From Colwellia sp. (GTDB lineage: Bacteria > Pseudomonadota > Gammaproteobacteria > Enterobacterales > Alteromonadaceae), in the NCBI GenBank assembly GCA_013215655.1, contig JABSOX010000016.1, forward strand, positions 1 to 64,000: a stretch of 64,000 bases of DNA. The letters run 5' to 3'. A program made the translations under genes and the position numbers. Shown here in pieces: positions 55,494 to 64,000 of the stretch (position 1 is the first letter of the stretch; each line of letters starts with the position of its first letter). The notes beneath the pieces are model-generated. The model did not search any database. It was given only the letters and a program-made list of their open reading frames with translations, and had not been told where the DNA came from.

Positions 55494-56468
55494 ATGAATT
55501 CTCCGCTTATAACCCTTAACAATGTTAGTAAACGTTATCGACAGCTTGATGCATTAACGTCGGTAAGTATGAGTTTAAACCAAGGCGAAGTATTGGGCCT
55601 ATTTGGTCATAATGGCGCAGGTAAAACTACGATGATGAAACTGATTCTTGGTGTGATTTCACCTAGCCAAGGAGAGGTGATTGTTATGGGGGGCGCGCCT
55701 GATTCAAAAGAAGCATGGCATTTACGAGAGAAAATTGGCTACTTACCTGAAAATGTTAGTTTTTATGAACAACTCACTGGTTTGGAAGTACTCACTTACT
55801 TCACTAAGTTGAAAGGCTTTTCTGGTAAAGACGCAAAAAAATACGCTATTTCACTATTAGAGCAAGTGGGCGTTGCTCACGCAATGAAACGACAAGTTAA
55901 GACCTATTCTAAAGGCATGCGTCAGCGCTTGGGGCTCGCGCAAGCTTTTATTGGAAAGCCTAAATTATTACTGTTAGATGAACCAACCGTAGGGCTTGAC
56001 CCTATCGCGACCGCTGATTTTTATAAAACCGTAGATCAATTAAAAATCCAAGGGACGAGTGTTATTTTGTGTTCACATGTTTTACCCGGAGTTGAGCAAC
56101 ATATTGACCGCGCTTTAATTTTATCGTCGGGTAAAGTATTAGCTATGGGCACGTTAGTTGAACTACGTAATAAAGCTAATTTACCTGTAGCAATAAAACC
56201 CAGTGGTTTAAATGGTGCGGTACTTGAAGATATTAAGTTGAATGGATTTTTCTGTAAAAATACTAATAGCTTAAAAGTACCTGAAAACAAAAAAATGACC
56301 GTATTAAAACAACTCCTGTCCTATGACAACCTTGCTGATATCGAAGTGGAAACTGCTAGCTTAGAAAGGCTTTATCAATATTATCTAAACTTAGATCCAA
56401 GCTTAGATTTAAATAGTGACAGCAATAATCGAACACAAAGATCAACGTTAGAGGAGGCAGGAAAGTGA
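55494..56468 (+). CDS. nosF: NosF, ABC transporter ATPase for NosZ maturation
   Basis: A 324-residue ATP-binding protein with Walker A GHNGAGKTT (38-46), ABC signature YSKGMRQRLGL and Walker B LLLLDEPTVGLDP. It powers NosY and, with NosD, supports sulfur/copper delivery for the CuZ center. Context on both sides is nosD and nosY, with a four-base overlap into nosY, which supports the assignment. AAGGA is upstream of ATG. Confidence 0.95.
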   Translation: MNSPLITLNNVSKRYRQLDALTSVSMSLNQGEVLGLFGHNGAGKTTMMKLILGVISPSQGEVIVMGGAPDSKEAWHLREKIGYLPENVSFYEQLTGLEVLTYFTKLKGFSGKDAKKYAISLLEQVGVAHAMKRQVKTYSKGMRQRLGLAQAFIGKPKLLLLDEPTVGLDPIATADFYKTVDQLKIQGTSVILCSHVLPGVEQHIDRALILSSGKVLAMGTLVELRNKANLPVAIKPSGLNGAVLEDIKLNGFFCKNTNSLKVPENKKMTVLKQLLSYDNLADIEVETASLERLYQYYLNLDPSLDLNSDSNNRTQRSTLEEAGK

Positions 56469-57283
56469 GTCAAATATTAACTGTTGCCAATAAAGAGTTT
56501 CAAGACGGCTTACGTAATCGTTGGTTAGTGTCTATTACTATAATATTTGCCATATTATCAATTGGTTTAACTTATTTTGGTGCTGCAGCTTCCGGTAGTG
56601 TAGGTATTACGTCGTTATCAACAACTGTAGCTAGTTTAGCCAGTTTAGCGGTGTTTTTAATTCCTTTAATTGCATTATTGTTGAGTTACGATAGCTTTGT
56701 TGGTGAACAAGAGAGTGGCACTTTATTATTATTGTTAACTTATCCACTGAGTAAAACGCAATTATTGTTGGGTAAATTTATTGGTCAAGGCGGAATTATT
56801 GCTTTGGCAACTTTACTTGGTTTTGGCGCTTCGGCAATCCTATTATATTTTCAATTAGGCGATAGCGCTGTTATACAAACATTTGCTTTGTTTATTGCTA
56901 GTGCAATTTTATTAGGGCTAAGTTTTACGGCAATTGCCTATTTGATCAGTTTATCAGTTAGCGAAAAGTCTAAAGCGGCAGGCTTTGCGTTAATTACTTG
57001 GTTCCTTTTTGCCTTGGCATTTGATTTAGCGTTACTGGCGCTACTTGTTGGTATCGAAAATGGTCTTACTCAACAAGGACTAATGCAGTTAATGATGTTA
57101 AATCCAGCCGATATTTTTCGTTTAGTAAACCTCGCTGGTTTAGATAGTAGCGATGTTAATGGCGTTTTAGCTATTGCCATTAATGCGAGTTTGTCGCAAG
57201 GTCAATTATTTTCAATTTTAATTGCATGGGTTGTTTTACCGTTAACACTTGCGACCTTTATTTTTAGGAAAAAGACGCTGTAA
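56465..57283 (+). CDS. nosY: NosY, ABC-2 type permease for NosZ maturation
   Basis: A 272-residue inner-membrane permease with six hydrophobic helices and the ABC-2 pattern ANKEFQDGLRNRWL near the start. It uses a GTG start overlapping nosF by four bases, with GAGGCAGG as ribosome site. With NosF and NosD it forms the copper-site assembly complex. Its stop overlaps the nosL start (TAATG). Confidence 0.94.
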   Translation: MSQILTVANKEFQDGLRNRWLVSITIIFAILSIGLTYFGAAASGSVGITSLSTTVASLASLAVFLIPLIALLLSYDSFVGEQESGTLLLLLTYPLSKTQLLLGKFIGQGGIIALATLLGFGASAILLYFQLGDSAVIQTFALFIASAILLGLSFTAIAYLISLSVSEKSKAAGFALITWFLFALAFDLALLALLVGIENGLTQQGLMQLMMLNPADIFRLVNLAGLDSSDVNGVLAIAINASLSQGQLFSILIAWVVLPLTLATFIFRKKTL

Positions 57284-57795
57284 TGAAATACTTTATCAAT
57301 ATATTCATAGTTGTCCTCGCCATTTTTTTGTTACAAGCATGTACACCTCAACAAGAAAACAAAATAACACTTCAGCAAGCGGTTAACATTGAGAGGGCAG
57401 ATGAATGTCATTTGTGTGGCATGTTAATCTCCCATTTTGCAGGGCCTAAAGGTGAGCTTTATAGAAAAGAAGTTACCAAAGAAGGTAGCAATAGCGTTAA
57501 AAAATTCTGTTCTACTCGCGATATGTTTAGCTTTTATTTAGATCCTGAAAATAAGCGTAATGTCACTACGATGTTAGTACATGATATGAGCAAGTCTCCG
57601 TGGGATTCCCCAAATGATCAATATTTTATTGATGCTGAAAAAGCATGGTTTGTTGCTGGTTCTAATCAAACAGGTGCTATGGGAAAAACATTAGCAAGTT
57701 TTTCAAACAAACAAGACGCTGAGGCTTTTATAAAAGAATTTGACGGTAAATTACTTACCTTTGCACAGATTGATTTATCGATACTTATGGAATAA
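57283..57795 (+). CDS. nosL: NosL, copper-chaperone lipoprotein
   Basis: A 170-residue lipoprotein (lipobox LLQACTPQ, C20). It carries the copper-binding CHLCGMLISH motif near residue 42 and later HDMSKSPWDSP region. NosL delivers copper(I) to NosZ assembly. It starts inside the nosY stop codon and ends the nosDFYL unit. No clear terminator follows before the next lipoprotein gene 54 bases downstream. Confidence 0.94.
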   Translation: MKYFINIFIVVLAIFLLQACTPQQENKITLQQAVNIERADECHLCGMLISHFAGPKGELYRKEVTKEGSNSVKKFCSTRDMFSFYLDPENKRNVTTMLVHDMSKSPWDSPNDQYFIDAEKAWFVAGSNQTGAMGKTLASFSNKQDAEAFIKEFDGKLLTFAQIDLSILME

Positions 57796-57848
57796 GTAGT
57801 TGTAATTTCTGGCTGGCGAGGTATTTTAGTGGGATATTTATTTAATTG

Positions 57849-58412
57849 ATGCTATTTATGCCTCGAATACTTGTTTTCCTTTTTTTTGGTTTATCATTGC
57901 TTTTAAGCGCATGTAGCAATCAAGTAGCAACGGCTAAGTATCGTTCCAGTTTTAACTTCTCATCATTAAAAAACTATAGTACTTACGATCGTAACTCCCC
58001 TTTTAGTGAATTCCAAAATATTAGTGACACCATGCGTAACAGCATTGAAATCGCCATTGAGCAAGCCTTAGATGAAAAAGGATACCAATATCAACGTGTT
58101 ACCGGTGCTGATGTGGTGGTGACTTACCATCTGATTAATCATAATAATAAAGAATTGAGAGAGTACAATAAAGGTATTCGTTATTGTCAGTGGTGCTTAA
58201 AGGGCGGTAGTGAAAAGGTCAATAGCAGACATTGGCAGATGAATTCGGGTAGCTTAATTATTGATTTTGTCGATACTAAGGATAACCGTTCAGTATGGCG
58301 TAGTGTTTATCCTTTACGTATTAAAGAAAAAGATAGTAGTTTTGAAATCCAAGAGAAAATAGTTTCAGCAATTAGTTCGATGATGTCAAAGCTACCAAAT
58401 AAAGCTTCTTAA
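57849..58412 (+). CDS. DUF4136-family lipoprotein
   Basis: A 187-residue lipoprotein with lipobox LLLSAC. The mature part has the DUF4136 pattern: KYRSSFNFSSLKNYSTYDR near the start, IAIEQALDEKGYQ and GADVVVTYHL in the middle, and SLIIDFVDTKDNRSVWRSVYPLRI later. Function of the family is unknown; it is common in Alteromonadales envelopes. I use the ATG at 57849. It lies close behind nosL but is not a known nos gene. Confidence 0.83.
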   Translation: MLFMPRILVFLFFGLSLLLSACSNQVATAKYRSSFNFSSLKNYSTYDRNSPFSEFQNISDTMRNSIEIAIEQALDEKGYQYQRVTGADVVVTYHLINHNNKELREYNKGIRYCQWCLKGGSEKVNSRHWQMNSGSLIIDFVDTKDNRSVWRSVYPLRIKEKDSSFEIQEKIVSAISSMMSKLPNKAS

Positions 58413-58462
58413 ATTGTAATTTTATATCGATAAAAGGCGAAATTTTTTTTACTCGTAGCAGG

Positions 58463-58500
58463 TCTATATAAGCGGTTATATAAGCGTTTATATGTCGCGA
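58463..58500 (+). repeat. Short tandem TATATAAGCG-type repeat in a promoter region
   Basis: CTATATAAGCGGTTATATAAGCG contains two direct copies of TATATAAGCG, 12 bases apart, followed by a partial third (TTTATATGTCGCG). It lies about 70 bases upstream of the DUF3016 gene and could be promoter or operator sequence. Confidence 0.4.
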
Positions 58501-58564
58501 GTGTACAAATAATGAACTAAACTGATAAGTATTAACAATACCTCAATATGAAAAGGAGTTAATG

Positions 58565-59068
58565 ATGAAAAGTTTAATGATGGTATGGGTTGGTCTCATG
58601 CTAACCGTATTTTCTGTACCAAATTCAAATGCCGCTGATGCAGAGGTAACTTGGACAAATTCTGATAAATATCGAGATATTAGATCGGGTTTTGATAATC
58701 GTAAACGTTTTAAAGAACGTACTTTTAAATCTTTTGAAATACACTTTGCTACTTTAGCTGAAAGACTACCTGTGGGATTACTCTTAAAAATTGATGTTAC
58801 TGACGTTGATTTAGCCGGAGATGTGCATTTTGATAGTAATCGTCAAATTCGAGTAGTGCGAGATATTTACTTTCCTCGTTTGAAGTTTTCATATGAATTA
58901 TTCAATGTTGATAAAAGCATAGTAACCTCAGGTGATATCAACTTAAAAGATATGAGCTTTATGTTAAATCGTAATTTACGTTACCGTAATAAAACACTAG
59001 GTTATGAAAAGCGTATGTTAGATAACTGGTTTAAAGATACTTTCCGTAATATGTTAGCGAGTAACTAA
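58565..59068 (+). CDS. DUF3016-family exported protein
   Basis: A 167-residue product with signal peptide (ending SNAADA). It matches the DUF3016 pattern: VTWTNSDKYRDIRSG early, a central LLLKIDVTDVDLAGDV, and the basic YEKRMLDNWFKDTF end. Found in marine gammaproteobacteria; function unknown. Start: AGGAG lies six bases before the ATG at 58565 and three before the ATG at 58562, so I prefer 58565. Confidence 0.83.
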   Translation: MKSLMMVWVGLMLTVFSVPNSNAADAEVTWTNSDKYRDIRSGFDNRKRFKERTFKSFEIHFATLAERLPVGLLLKIDVTDVDLAGDVHFDSNRQIRVVRDIYFPRLKFSYELFNVDKSIVTSGDINLKDMSFMLNRNLRYRNKTLGYEKRMLDNWFKDTFRNMLASN

Positions 59069-59076
59069 TACCACTT

Positions 59077-59118
59077 CACTCACCATTTAAAGCTGTTCTT
59101 ATGCTTAAGTGGTGAGTG
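59077..59118. terminator. Bidirectional terminator between convergent genes
   Basis: Stem CACTCACCATTTAA (59077-59090) / TTAAGTGGTGAGTG (59105-59118) with a single wobble pair and a 14-base loop; TTTTTTT follows at 59131. Confidence 0.8.
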
Positions 59119-59142
59119 ATACAGTGATTGATTTTTTTACTC

Positions 59143-59445
59143 TTAACTATAACTCTGCTCAAAATTTCCCAGTACAGTAAACAGCTGCTCAATTTTTTTA
59201 ACTAACGTGATCAATAATGTTTGATCTTTGTTTTTCTGCCATAACATAAAATCATCAGCAACTTCTTCAACATAGGGTTGAAAGGTATTAGCTGAACTGT
59301 TAAAACCAGCATCTTTCGTAAATACTGCTTCAAAGCCTGCTTGTTTTTTCTCTCTTAAATTTTTTAACGTTGCATCTGCTGTTAATGACTTTTTTAAGAT
59401 CAATGAAATATTGTCTAATAGCTGTTGGTTAATATTTTTGTTCAT
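59143..59445 (-). CDS. Hypothetical protein, 100 residues
   Basis: A soluble, probably all-helical protein starting MNKNINQQLLDNISLILKKSL and including AGFEAVFTKDAGFNSS and VEEVADDFMLWQ. No signal peptide or membrane segment. I do not recognise it. It lies 41 bases downstream of epmB on the same strand, so cotranscription is likely, and shares the terminator with the DUF3016 gene. Confidence 0.65.
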   Translation of the reverse strand: MNKNINQQLLDNISLILKKSLTADATLKNLREKKQAGFEAVFTKDAGFNSSANTFQPYVEEVADDFMLWQKNKDQTLLITLVKKIEQLFTVLGNFEQSYS

Positions 59446-59486
59446 GTGTATTTCTCTAGAAATTATTGATTCAAAATATCGCAGTA

Positions 59487-60524
59487 TTATGTCAAATTAA
59501 TTGGGGTTTTGTTAGCTTGTCCTGCAATTTCTCGAACAAGTTTTGGCATTAAAAAACCGGGTAGTATTGCCATCATTTCTTTGACGATTTTAATCGCATC
59601 GTTTTCAGTAACATTAAAATGAGCGGCACCCTGTACGGGATCAAACATATGTAAATAATAGGGTTGAATGCCGTTATCAAAGAGCTCTTCACTTAGTTGT
59701 GCCAAAACATTGGCATTATCATTAATACCTTTAAGCAAAACACTTTGATTAAATAGAGGAATGCGCGCTTTACGCAGTGGTTCTAAGGCGTCAATGAGTA
59801 TCTGGTCAATTTCATTAGGGTGATTGATATGTAGTACTATCGTCGCTTTTAATCGACTCATACTTAACTGTTCTACTAAGTTTATTGTAATGCGTTGTGG
59901 GATCACGACAGGTAAACGGGTATGAAGTCGCAAGCGTTTAACGTGGGCGATATTCTCTATTTGTTTAATCAGCCAAGTTAAGTGTTCATCACTGGCCATC
60001 AATGGGTCGCCACCACTAAAAATAACTTCTGATATTTCATCATGTTCAGCTATGTAAGTAAGTGCTTGCTGCCAGCGTGCTTTATTTGGACTGTTATCTG
60101 CATAAGGAAAATGTCGTCTGAAACAGTAGCGACAGTTAACCGCACACCCCGCTTTTACAATCATCAATACCCGATGTTTATATTTATGTAATAGTCCTTC
60201 GACAACCGTATCATGTTCTTCTAAAGGGTCTTCAACAAAACCATCGGTGACAATAAATTCTTGTGTTAAAGGCATTACTTGCATCAATAGTGGATCGTTA
60301 ATATCGCCATTTTTCATACGTTTAATAAAAGGACGTGGTATACGAACGGGAAATAACTGCCTTGCTTTAAAATGTTGAAAATAATCATCCGGCGAAATAT
60401 TCAAGATTTCCAACAACTCTTTAGGGTCGGTAACCACATTCGCTAATTCTTGTTGCCAAGAAATGAGAATTTTAGTGGCTATTATTGGTGATGTTTTATT
60501 TTCAGTTGAATTTACTAATATCAT
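59487..60524 (-). CDS. epmB: EF-P (R)-beta-lysylation protein EpmB, radical-SAM lysine 2,3-aminomutase
   Basis: A 345-residue radical-SAM/PLP enzyme that isomerises (S)-alpha-lysine to (R)-beta-lysine for EF-P modification. The 4Fe-4S cysteines are C127-x3-C131-x2-C134 in KAGCAVNCRYCFRRHF. VIFSGGDPLMASD and the C-terminal PYYLHMFDPVQGAAHF, which helps place the cofactor, are present. The length, short of clostridial KamA, fits EpmB. efp, its target, starts 3.2 kb away on the opposite strand, with a c-di-GMP gene placed between them. Confidence 0.95.
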   Translation of the reverse strand: MILVNSTENKTSPIIATKILISWQQELANVVTDPKELLEILNISPDDYFQHFKARQLFPVRIPRPFIKRMKNGDINDPLLMQVMPLTQEFIVTDGFVEDPLEEHDTVVEGLLHKYKHRVLMIVKAGCAVNCRYCFRRHFPYADNSPNKARWQQALTYIAEHDEISEVIFSGGDPLMASDEHLTWLIKQIENIAHVKRLRLHTRLPVVIPQRITINLVEQLSMSRLKATIVLHINHPNEIDQILIDALEPLRKARIPLFNQSVLLKGINDNANVLAQLSEELFDNGIQPYYLHMFDPVQGAAHFNVTENDAIKIVKEMMAILPGFLMPKLVREIAGQANKTPINLT

Positions 60525-60745
60525 ATTTTAAAAGTGACTACGGTGAATCGTTTTATGAGCTTTCACTGGATTTTGATAGGTATTTTATCATAGAAAAGAG
60601 TGATTTTAATGTTTTGTAAATACTGGGCATACATTATTGGCAGTTATCACTAACAAAGTAAGAGTGCATATATCTAATCTGATAAGTAAGAATTAACATC
60701 TAAAGAAACAGTATTCTCTATGCACAAAGTGGTGGTGAATAATAT

Positions 60746-63022
60746 TTAACTTCTGGTCAATAGTTTTGAAATTTCATCGGCACTGATGGGTTTACTAAAT
60801 AAATATCCCTGCGCTGAATCACACTCTAGTTCTTGAAGTAAGTCAAACTGTTTGCGTTTTTCAATTCCTTCTGCGGTGATTTCGTAACCCAGACTATGCC
60901 CCATTTCAATCATAGACTTAATCAGAATACGTGCTTTCTTATCGGTAAGCATGTCATCCATAAAATACTTATCGATCTTTAGGAAATCTACATTTAAGTG
61001 TTTAAGGGACGCGAAAGATGAATAACCTATGCCAAAATCATCAATTGCTAACAAAACGCCGAGTTTTTTTAAGCGCTCAAAAACATCGAGATTTTTAGTA
61101 TTTGTCTGTACTACTCCTTCGGTTACTTCAAGCTCAAGATCGCCCGGAGTTATATCTGTCTCATCGATAATACGCTTAACTAGCGGTACTAGCTCACTAT
61201 CGAGAAAATGGCTGGGGGAAATATTAACGGCCATGCGTAAAGTCTGAAAACCAGCTTTATGCCAAAGGCTTAACTGATTACAAGCCGTTTTTAATACCCA
61301 TTCAGTGAGTGGTTTTATCATTCCTATTTGTTCTGCTAATTTGATAAACTCTGTTGGAGAAACCTCTCCCAGCTGAGGATGATACCAGCGTGATAAAGCT
61401 TCAACACTCTCTATTTTACCGGTATTTATGTCTATTTTAGGTTGATAAACAATTGATAGTTGCTGCTTTTCTATTGCTTCTCTTAAGTACTGCTCCACCT
61501 TGAATCGATACTCAGCCCTAAGTGTTAGCTCTTCTTGATAGAAAGCATAACGATTTTTACCGAAATCTTTTGCTGAGTACAAGGCAGTATCTGCTGCTTT
61601 TAATAGTGTCAGTAGACTATTTCCGTTTTCAGGATAGTGTGCAATTCCTATACTACAAGCGGGAGTATATTTTCTACCGACAAACTCTACAGGACATGCT
61701 ATGAGATCGAGACAACGCTGAGCGACATGTGCAGTCCCATAGTCATCCACAATATCGTTTACAACAATACAAAATTCATCGCCACTAAGTCGTGCAATAT
61801 AGTCAATTTCCCGACAGGCACTTTTCAGGCGAAGTGCTACTTCTTTAAGTAGTAAGTCACCAACATCATGCCCTAGACTATCGTTAACATTTTTGAAATT
61901 ATCCAGATCGATATATAACAAACCAAACTGGCGATTATTGCGAGCTGAGGTTTTTACTAATTCATCAATGTTTAAATAAAAATGAGTACGACTAGAAAGT
62001 CCGGTGAGCTCATCGGTATAAGCTAAATCCCGAATATGTTTTTGATTCAGCTCTCGTTCCATTACAATGCCGGCCAGCCTTGATGCTGATACAAGGTCTT
62101 TTGATTCTTCTTTGTTGGGTAATGCGGGGTAATCATAATACATACCAAAAGCACCAAGTACCTTTCCTGCCGCGTTTTTAATTGGCTCAGACCAGCAGCA
62201 GCGCATACCATAAGGAAGAGCCACATGTTTTAATTTTGCCCATTTAGGATCCGTTTCTATATTTTCAACAAGCACACGTTGTCCTGTGAAAGTGGATGTA
62301 CCACAAGAGCCAACACCAGGGCCATTGACAAGACCGTTTACAGCATCACAATAGCCTTTTGGTAGGCTTGGTGCACCACCATGTTTAAGTATATTCCCTT
62401 CTAATTCGAGCATTGAACATCGCAAGCCAGGATGTCGCTCCTCGTACAATAAAGCAATTTCAATATAAATTTCTGATACTGGTTTCCCTTTTGCGATCAT
62501 TTCAATAATTTTGTTATGTCTTTCTTCGAATTGTTTTGCTTTTTTTTGGGGAGTAATATCTACATGGGTACCAATTAGACGTATGGGTTCACTATTTGGC
62601 TCACGAGTGACTTTAAACGCTCGAGAGCGAACAAAAATATCATGACCATTTTTATGATGCATGCGCATTTCAACTTCAAAAAACTCTGCTTCTCCAGTTA
62701 AGTATTCCTGAACTTTTTTTAAAACAGAGTCTTTTTCCTCGGTATGGACCAAAGTAGCCCATGTCGTCAAATTATTTTCGAGCTCATTGTCATCATAACC
62801 CAGCATGCTTTTCCAGCGAGGAGAGTAATAGACGTCATCTGTTGCTAAGTTCCAGTCCCATAGCCCATCACTAGCACCACGCATTGCCAGAGCAAACCGC
62901 TCTTCACTATTGAAAAGCCGAGCCGTATGCGTTTCAGTAGTTTGATGTAAAGACAAAAGCTCAGTACGTAATTTTTGGATCTCGTTGAGCAGTTGAAGTT
63001 CAGTGTTATTGGTTTCATTCAT
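60746..63022 (-). CDS. PAS-GAF-GGDEF-EAL c-di-GMP signalling protein
   Basis: A 758-residue cytoplasmic protein: N-terminal coiled region (1-40), PAS plus PAC (about 41-160, ALRMGASDGLWDWNL-type), GAF (about 170-320), GGDEF (about 335-500) with SGDEF intact, and EAL (about 515-755) with EAL, DDFG and the catalytic KIDKYF lysine intact. Both cyclase and phosphodiesterase domains therefore look functional, and either may dominate. The PAS and GAF domains suggest redox or small-molecule sensing, but no cofactor residue is identifiable. A single gene. Confidence 0.93.
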   Translation of the reverse strand: MNETNNTELQLLNEIQKLRTELLSLHQTTETHTARLFNSEERFALAMRGASDGLWDWNLATDDVYYSPRWKSMLGYDDNELENNLTTWATLVHTEEKDSVLKKVQEYLTGEAEFFEVEMRMHHKNGHDIFVRSRAFKVTREPNSEPIRLIGTHVDITPQKKAKQFEERHNKIIEMIAKGKPVSEIYIEIALLYEERHPGLRCSMLELEGNILKHGGAPSLPKGYCDAVNGLVNGPGVGSCGTSTFTGQRVLVENIETDPKWAKLKHVALPYGMRCCWSEPIKNAAGKVLGAFGMYYDYPALPNKEESKDLVSASRLAGIVMERELNQKHIRDLAYTDELTGLSSRTHFYLNIDELVKTSARNNRQFGLLYIDLDNFKNVNDSLGHDVGDLLLKEVALRLKSACREIDYIARLSGDEFCIVVNDIVDDYGTAHVAQRCLDLIACPVEFVGRKYTPACSIGIAHYPENGNSLLTLLKAADTALYSAKDFGKNRYAFYQEELTLRAEYRFKVEQYLREAIEKQQLSIVYQPKIDINTGKIESVEALSRWYHPQLGEVSPTEFIKLAEQIGMIKPLTEWVLKTACNQLSLWHKAGFQTLRMAVNISPSHFLDSELVPLVKRIIDETDITPGDLELEVTEGVVQTNTKNLDVFERLKKLGVLLAIDDFGIGYSSFASLKHLNVDFLKIDKYFMDDMLTDKKARILIKSMIEMGHSLGYEITAEGIEKRKQFDLLQELECDSAQGYLFSKPISADEISKLLTRS

Positions 63023-63741
63023 ACCATTCTCAATGCTACTACACTAAATGAACTTTGCCGTTGAGGGGTGTCTATAAAATATTGCTAGGAAAGATGAAAT
63101 CCATTTTCTAACAAAAATTAGCCAATACCTTCCTACCAATGTTTTGTCACTAAACCATACATTTCTATAAATTAGACAATTGCAGTCATTATTTTAGTTC
63201 ACACGATAGCTCGTTAAACTATTTGGAGTAACGATACTAATAATTAGAAAGATGTCTTAAGTATATGACAATTTCCATTTATTGGATCTTAATAAGCATT
63301 CATCTAGCATTGGTAAAGTTAGATTAAGTAATCTAACGGTAGAAGTTAGGATATTACATTTATTCGCTTTCTCTATATTAAGCAGCGTGTGCATAATATT
63401 TAAAATACTTATGTCTGCTTTTTTTTCGAGAATAACGTCAATTTAGAATGTTCTGAGCCCATAAATTCGTCCTTCTTTTTGGTGATTTTATTTTTAAATC
63501 TCACTAGTTTTTGTAGCTAAGATAAATTAACTCCGTTAATAAAAAGATTGGTTGCAAAGCTTCTTCTTAAGTTAGGTAAAATGAAATGTTAAAAAATACA
63601 GCTATGTAAGGCATTTTTATATTAATTGCCAAAAACAGTTATCGGGAACATATAATCTTTAAAAAACGATGAAAAAAACACGTATAAGAGTTATTATCTG
63701 CGGCATTTATAATCTCAGTATCTTTGTAGAGCACAATTTAT
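63023..63741. other. Intergenic region, nothing recognised
   Basis: About 720 bases between the GGDEF-EAL gene (minus strand) and efp (plus strand). It is AT-rich, with no convincing gene, tRNA or long repeat. Promoters for both genes must lie here; I cannot place them confidently. Confidence 0.5.
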
Positions 63742-64000
63742 ATGGCTAATTTCAGTACAAACCAGTTCAAAGCTGGGCTTAAAATAATGCTTGATGGCGA
63801 ACCTTGTAACATTCTTGAAAATGAAAATGTTAAACCGGGTAAAGGCCAAGCATTTAATCGCGTAAAAATTCGTAAACTTATTTCCGGCAAAGTGCTTGAA
63901 AAAACCTTTAAGTCAGGGGATTCGGTTGAAGGCGCTGATGTAATGGAAGTTGAGCTTGCTTATCTTTATGCTGACGGTGAATTCTGGCACTTTATGAATA
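63742..64000 (+). CDS. efp: Elongation factor P, 5' part (runs off the window)
   Basis: The first 86 codons of EF-P, which relieves ribosome stalling at proline runs. It begins [15 protein letters not shown] and contains KPGKGQAF with K34, the site of beta-lysylation that EpmB and EpmA serve. The N-terminal KOW-like domain is intact and OB domain I begins. The remaining ~100 residues are beyond the window end, so nothing can be said about them. Confidence 0.96.
   Translation, partial: MANFSTNQFKAGLKIMLDGEPCNILENENVKPGKGQAFNRVKIRKLISGKVLEKTFKSGDSVEGADVMEVELAYLYADGEFWHFMN

Noticed and set aside
63023-63741. Possible small RNA or tRNA before efp
   Set aside because: No cloverleaf or strong hairpin with terminator could be found by eye.

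Overview
This window looks like chromosome of a cold-adapted, facultatively respiring marine gammaproteobacterium of the Alteromonadales, most likely Colwellia or a close relative. The basis is AT-rich DNA, the protein families, the gene neighbourhoods (tyrS / M23 peptidase / anmK; epmB near efp) and the short interspersed repeats. Species is inference. I saw no rRNA, tRNA, CRISPR array, prophage or intact transposase.

Layout. 0-4.7 kb: a cold-shock protein, a 55-residue unknown ORF behind a long leader, a TonB-dependent receptor, a PhyH-type dioxygenase and a truncated haemoglobin. 4.9-11.4 kb: an LtaS-like membrane phosphotransferase, an amidohydrolase lipoprotein, a membrane-anchored AraC-type regulator and an unknown membrane protein. 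11.6-14.2 kb: a run of small enzymes (GFA, flavin reductase, MAPEG, GNAT). 14.4-21 kb: an RstAB-like two-component system convergent with a DUF2141 / RND adaptor / RND pump operon. 21.2-27.5 kb: a hydrolase-GNAT pair, a MITE-like repeat, anmK, an M23 peptidase and tyrS.

Centre. nosR and nosZ (28.4-32.5 kb) encode nitrous oxide respiration. They are followed by a separate five-gene cluster behind a perfect Fur-box palindrome (32.8-41.2 kb): haem-type TonB receptor, HmuY-like lipoprotein, MotA/TolQ/ExbB protein, DUF2149 protein and a membrane-anchored CobN-like chelatase. It resembles the hmu haem-acquisition cluster known from Bacteroidota and is the most interesting system here. The remaining nos genes, nosDFYL, lie about 21.7 kb downstream of nosZ (54.1-57.8 kb). 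nosR and nosD each have an FNR/DNR-type box centred about 40 bases before the predicted transcription start, so the split halves are probably co-induced without oxygen.

Between and after: a PLP-dependent cysteine synthase, pterin dehydratase, VOC proteins, a Cpx-like envelope-stress system (Spy/CpxP-like protein divergent from cpxRA with a CpxR box between), a tandem solute-binding protein, an alanine-dehydrogenase-like enzyme, DUF lipoproteins, epmB, a PAS-GAF-GGDEF-EAL protein and the start of efp at the window edge. EpmB and EF-P act together: EpmB makes the beta-lysine that is attached to the EF-P lysine visible at residue 34. No nitrite or nitric oxide reductase, nosX/apbE, tonB or haem ABC transporter is in the window.
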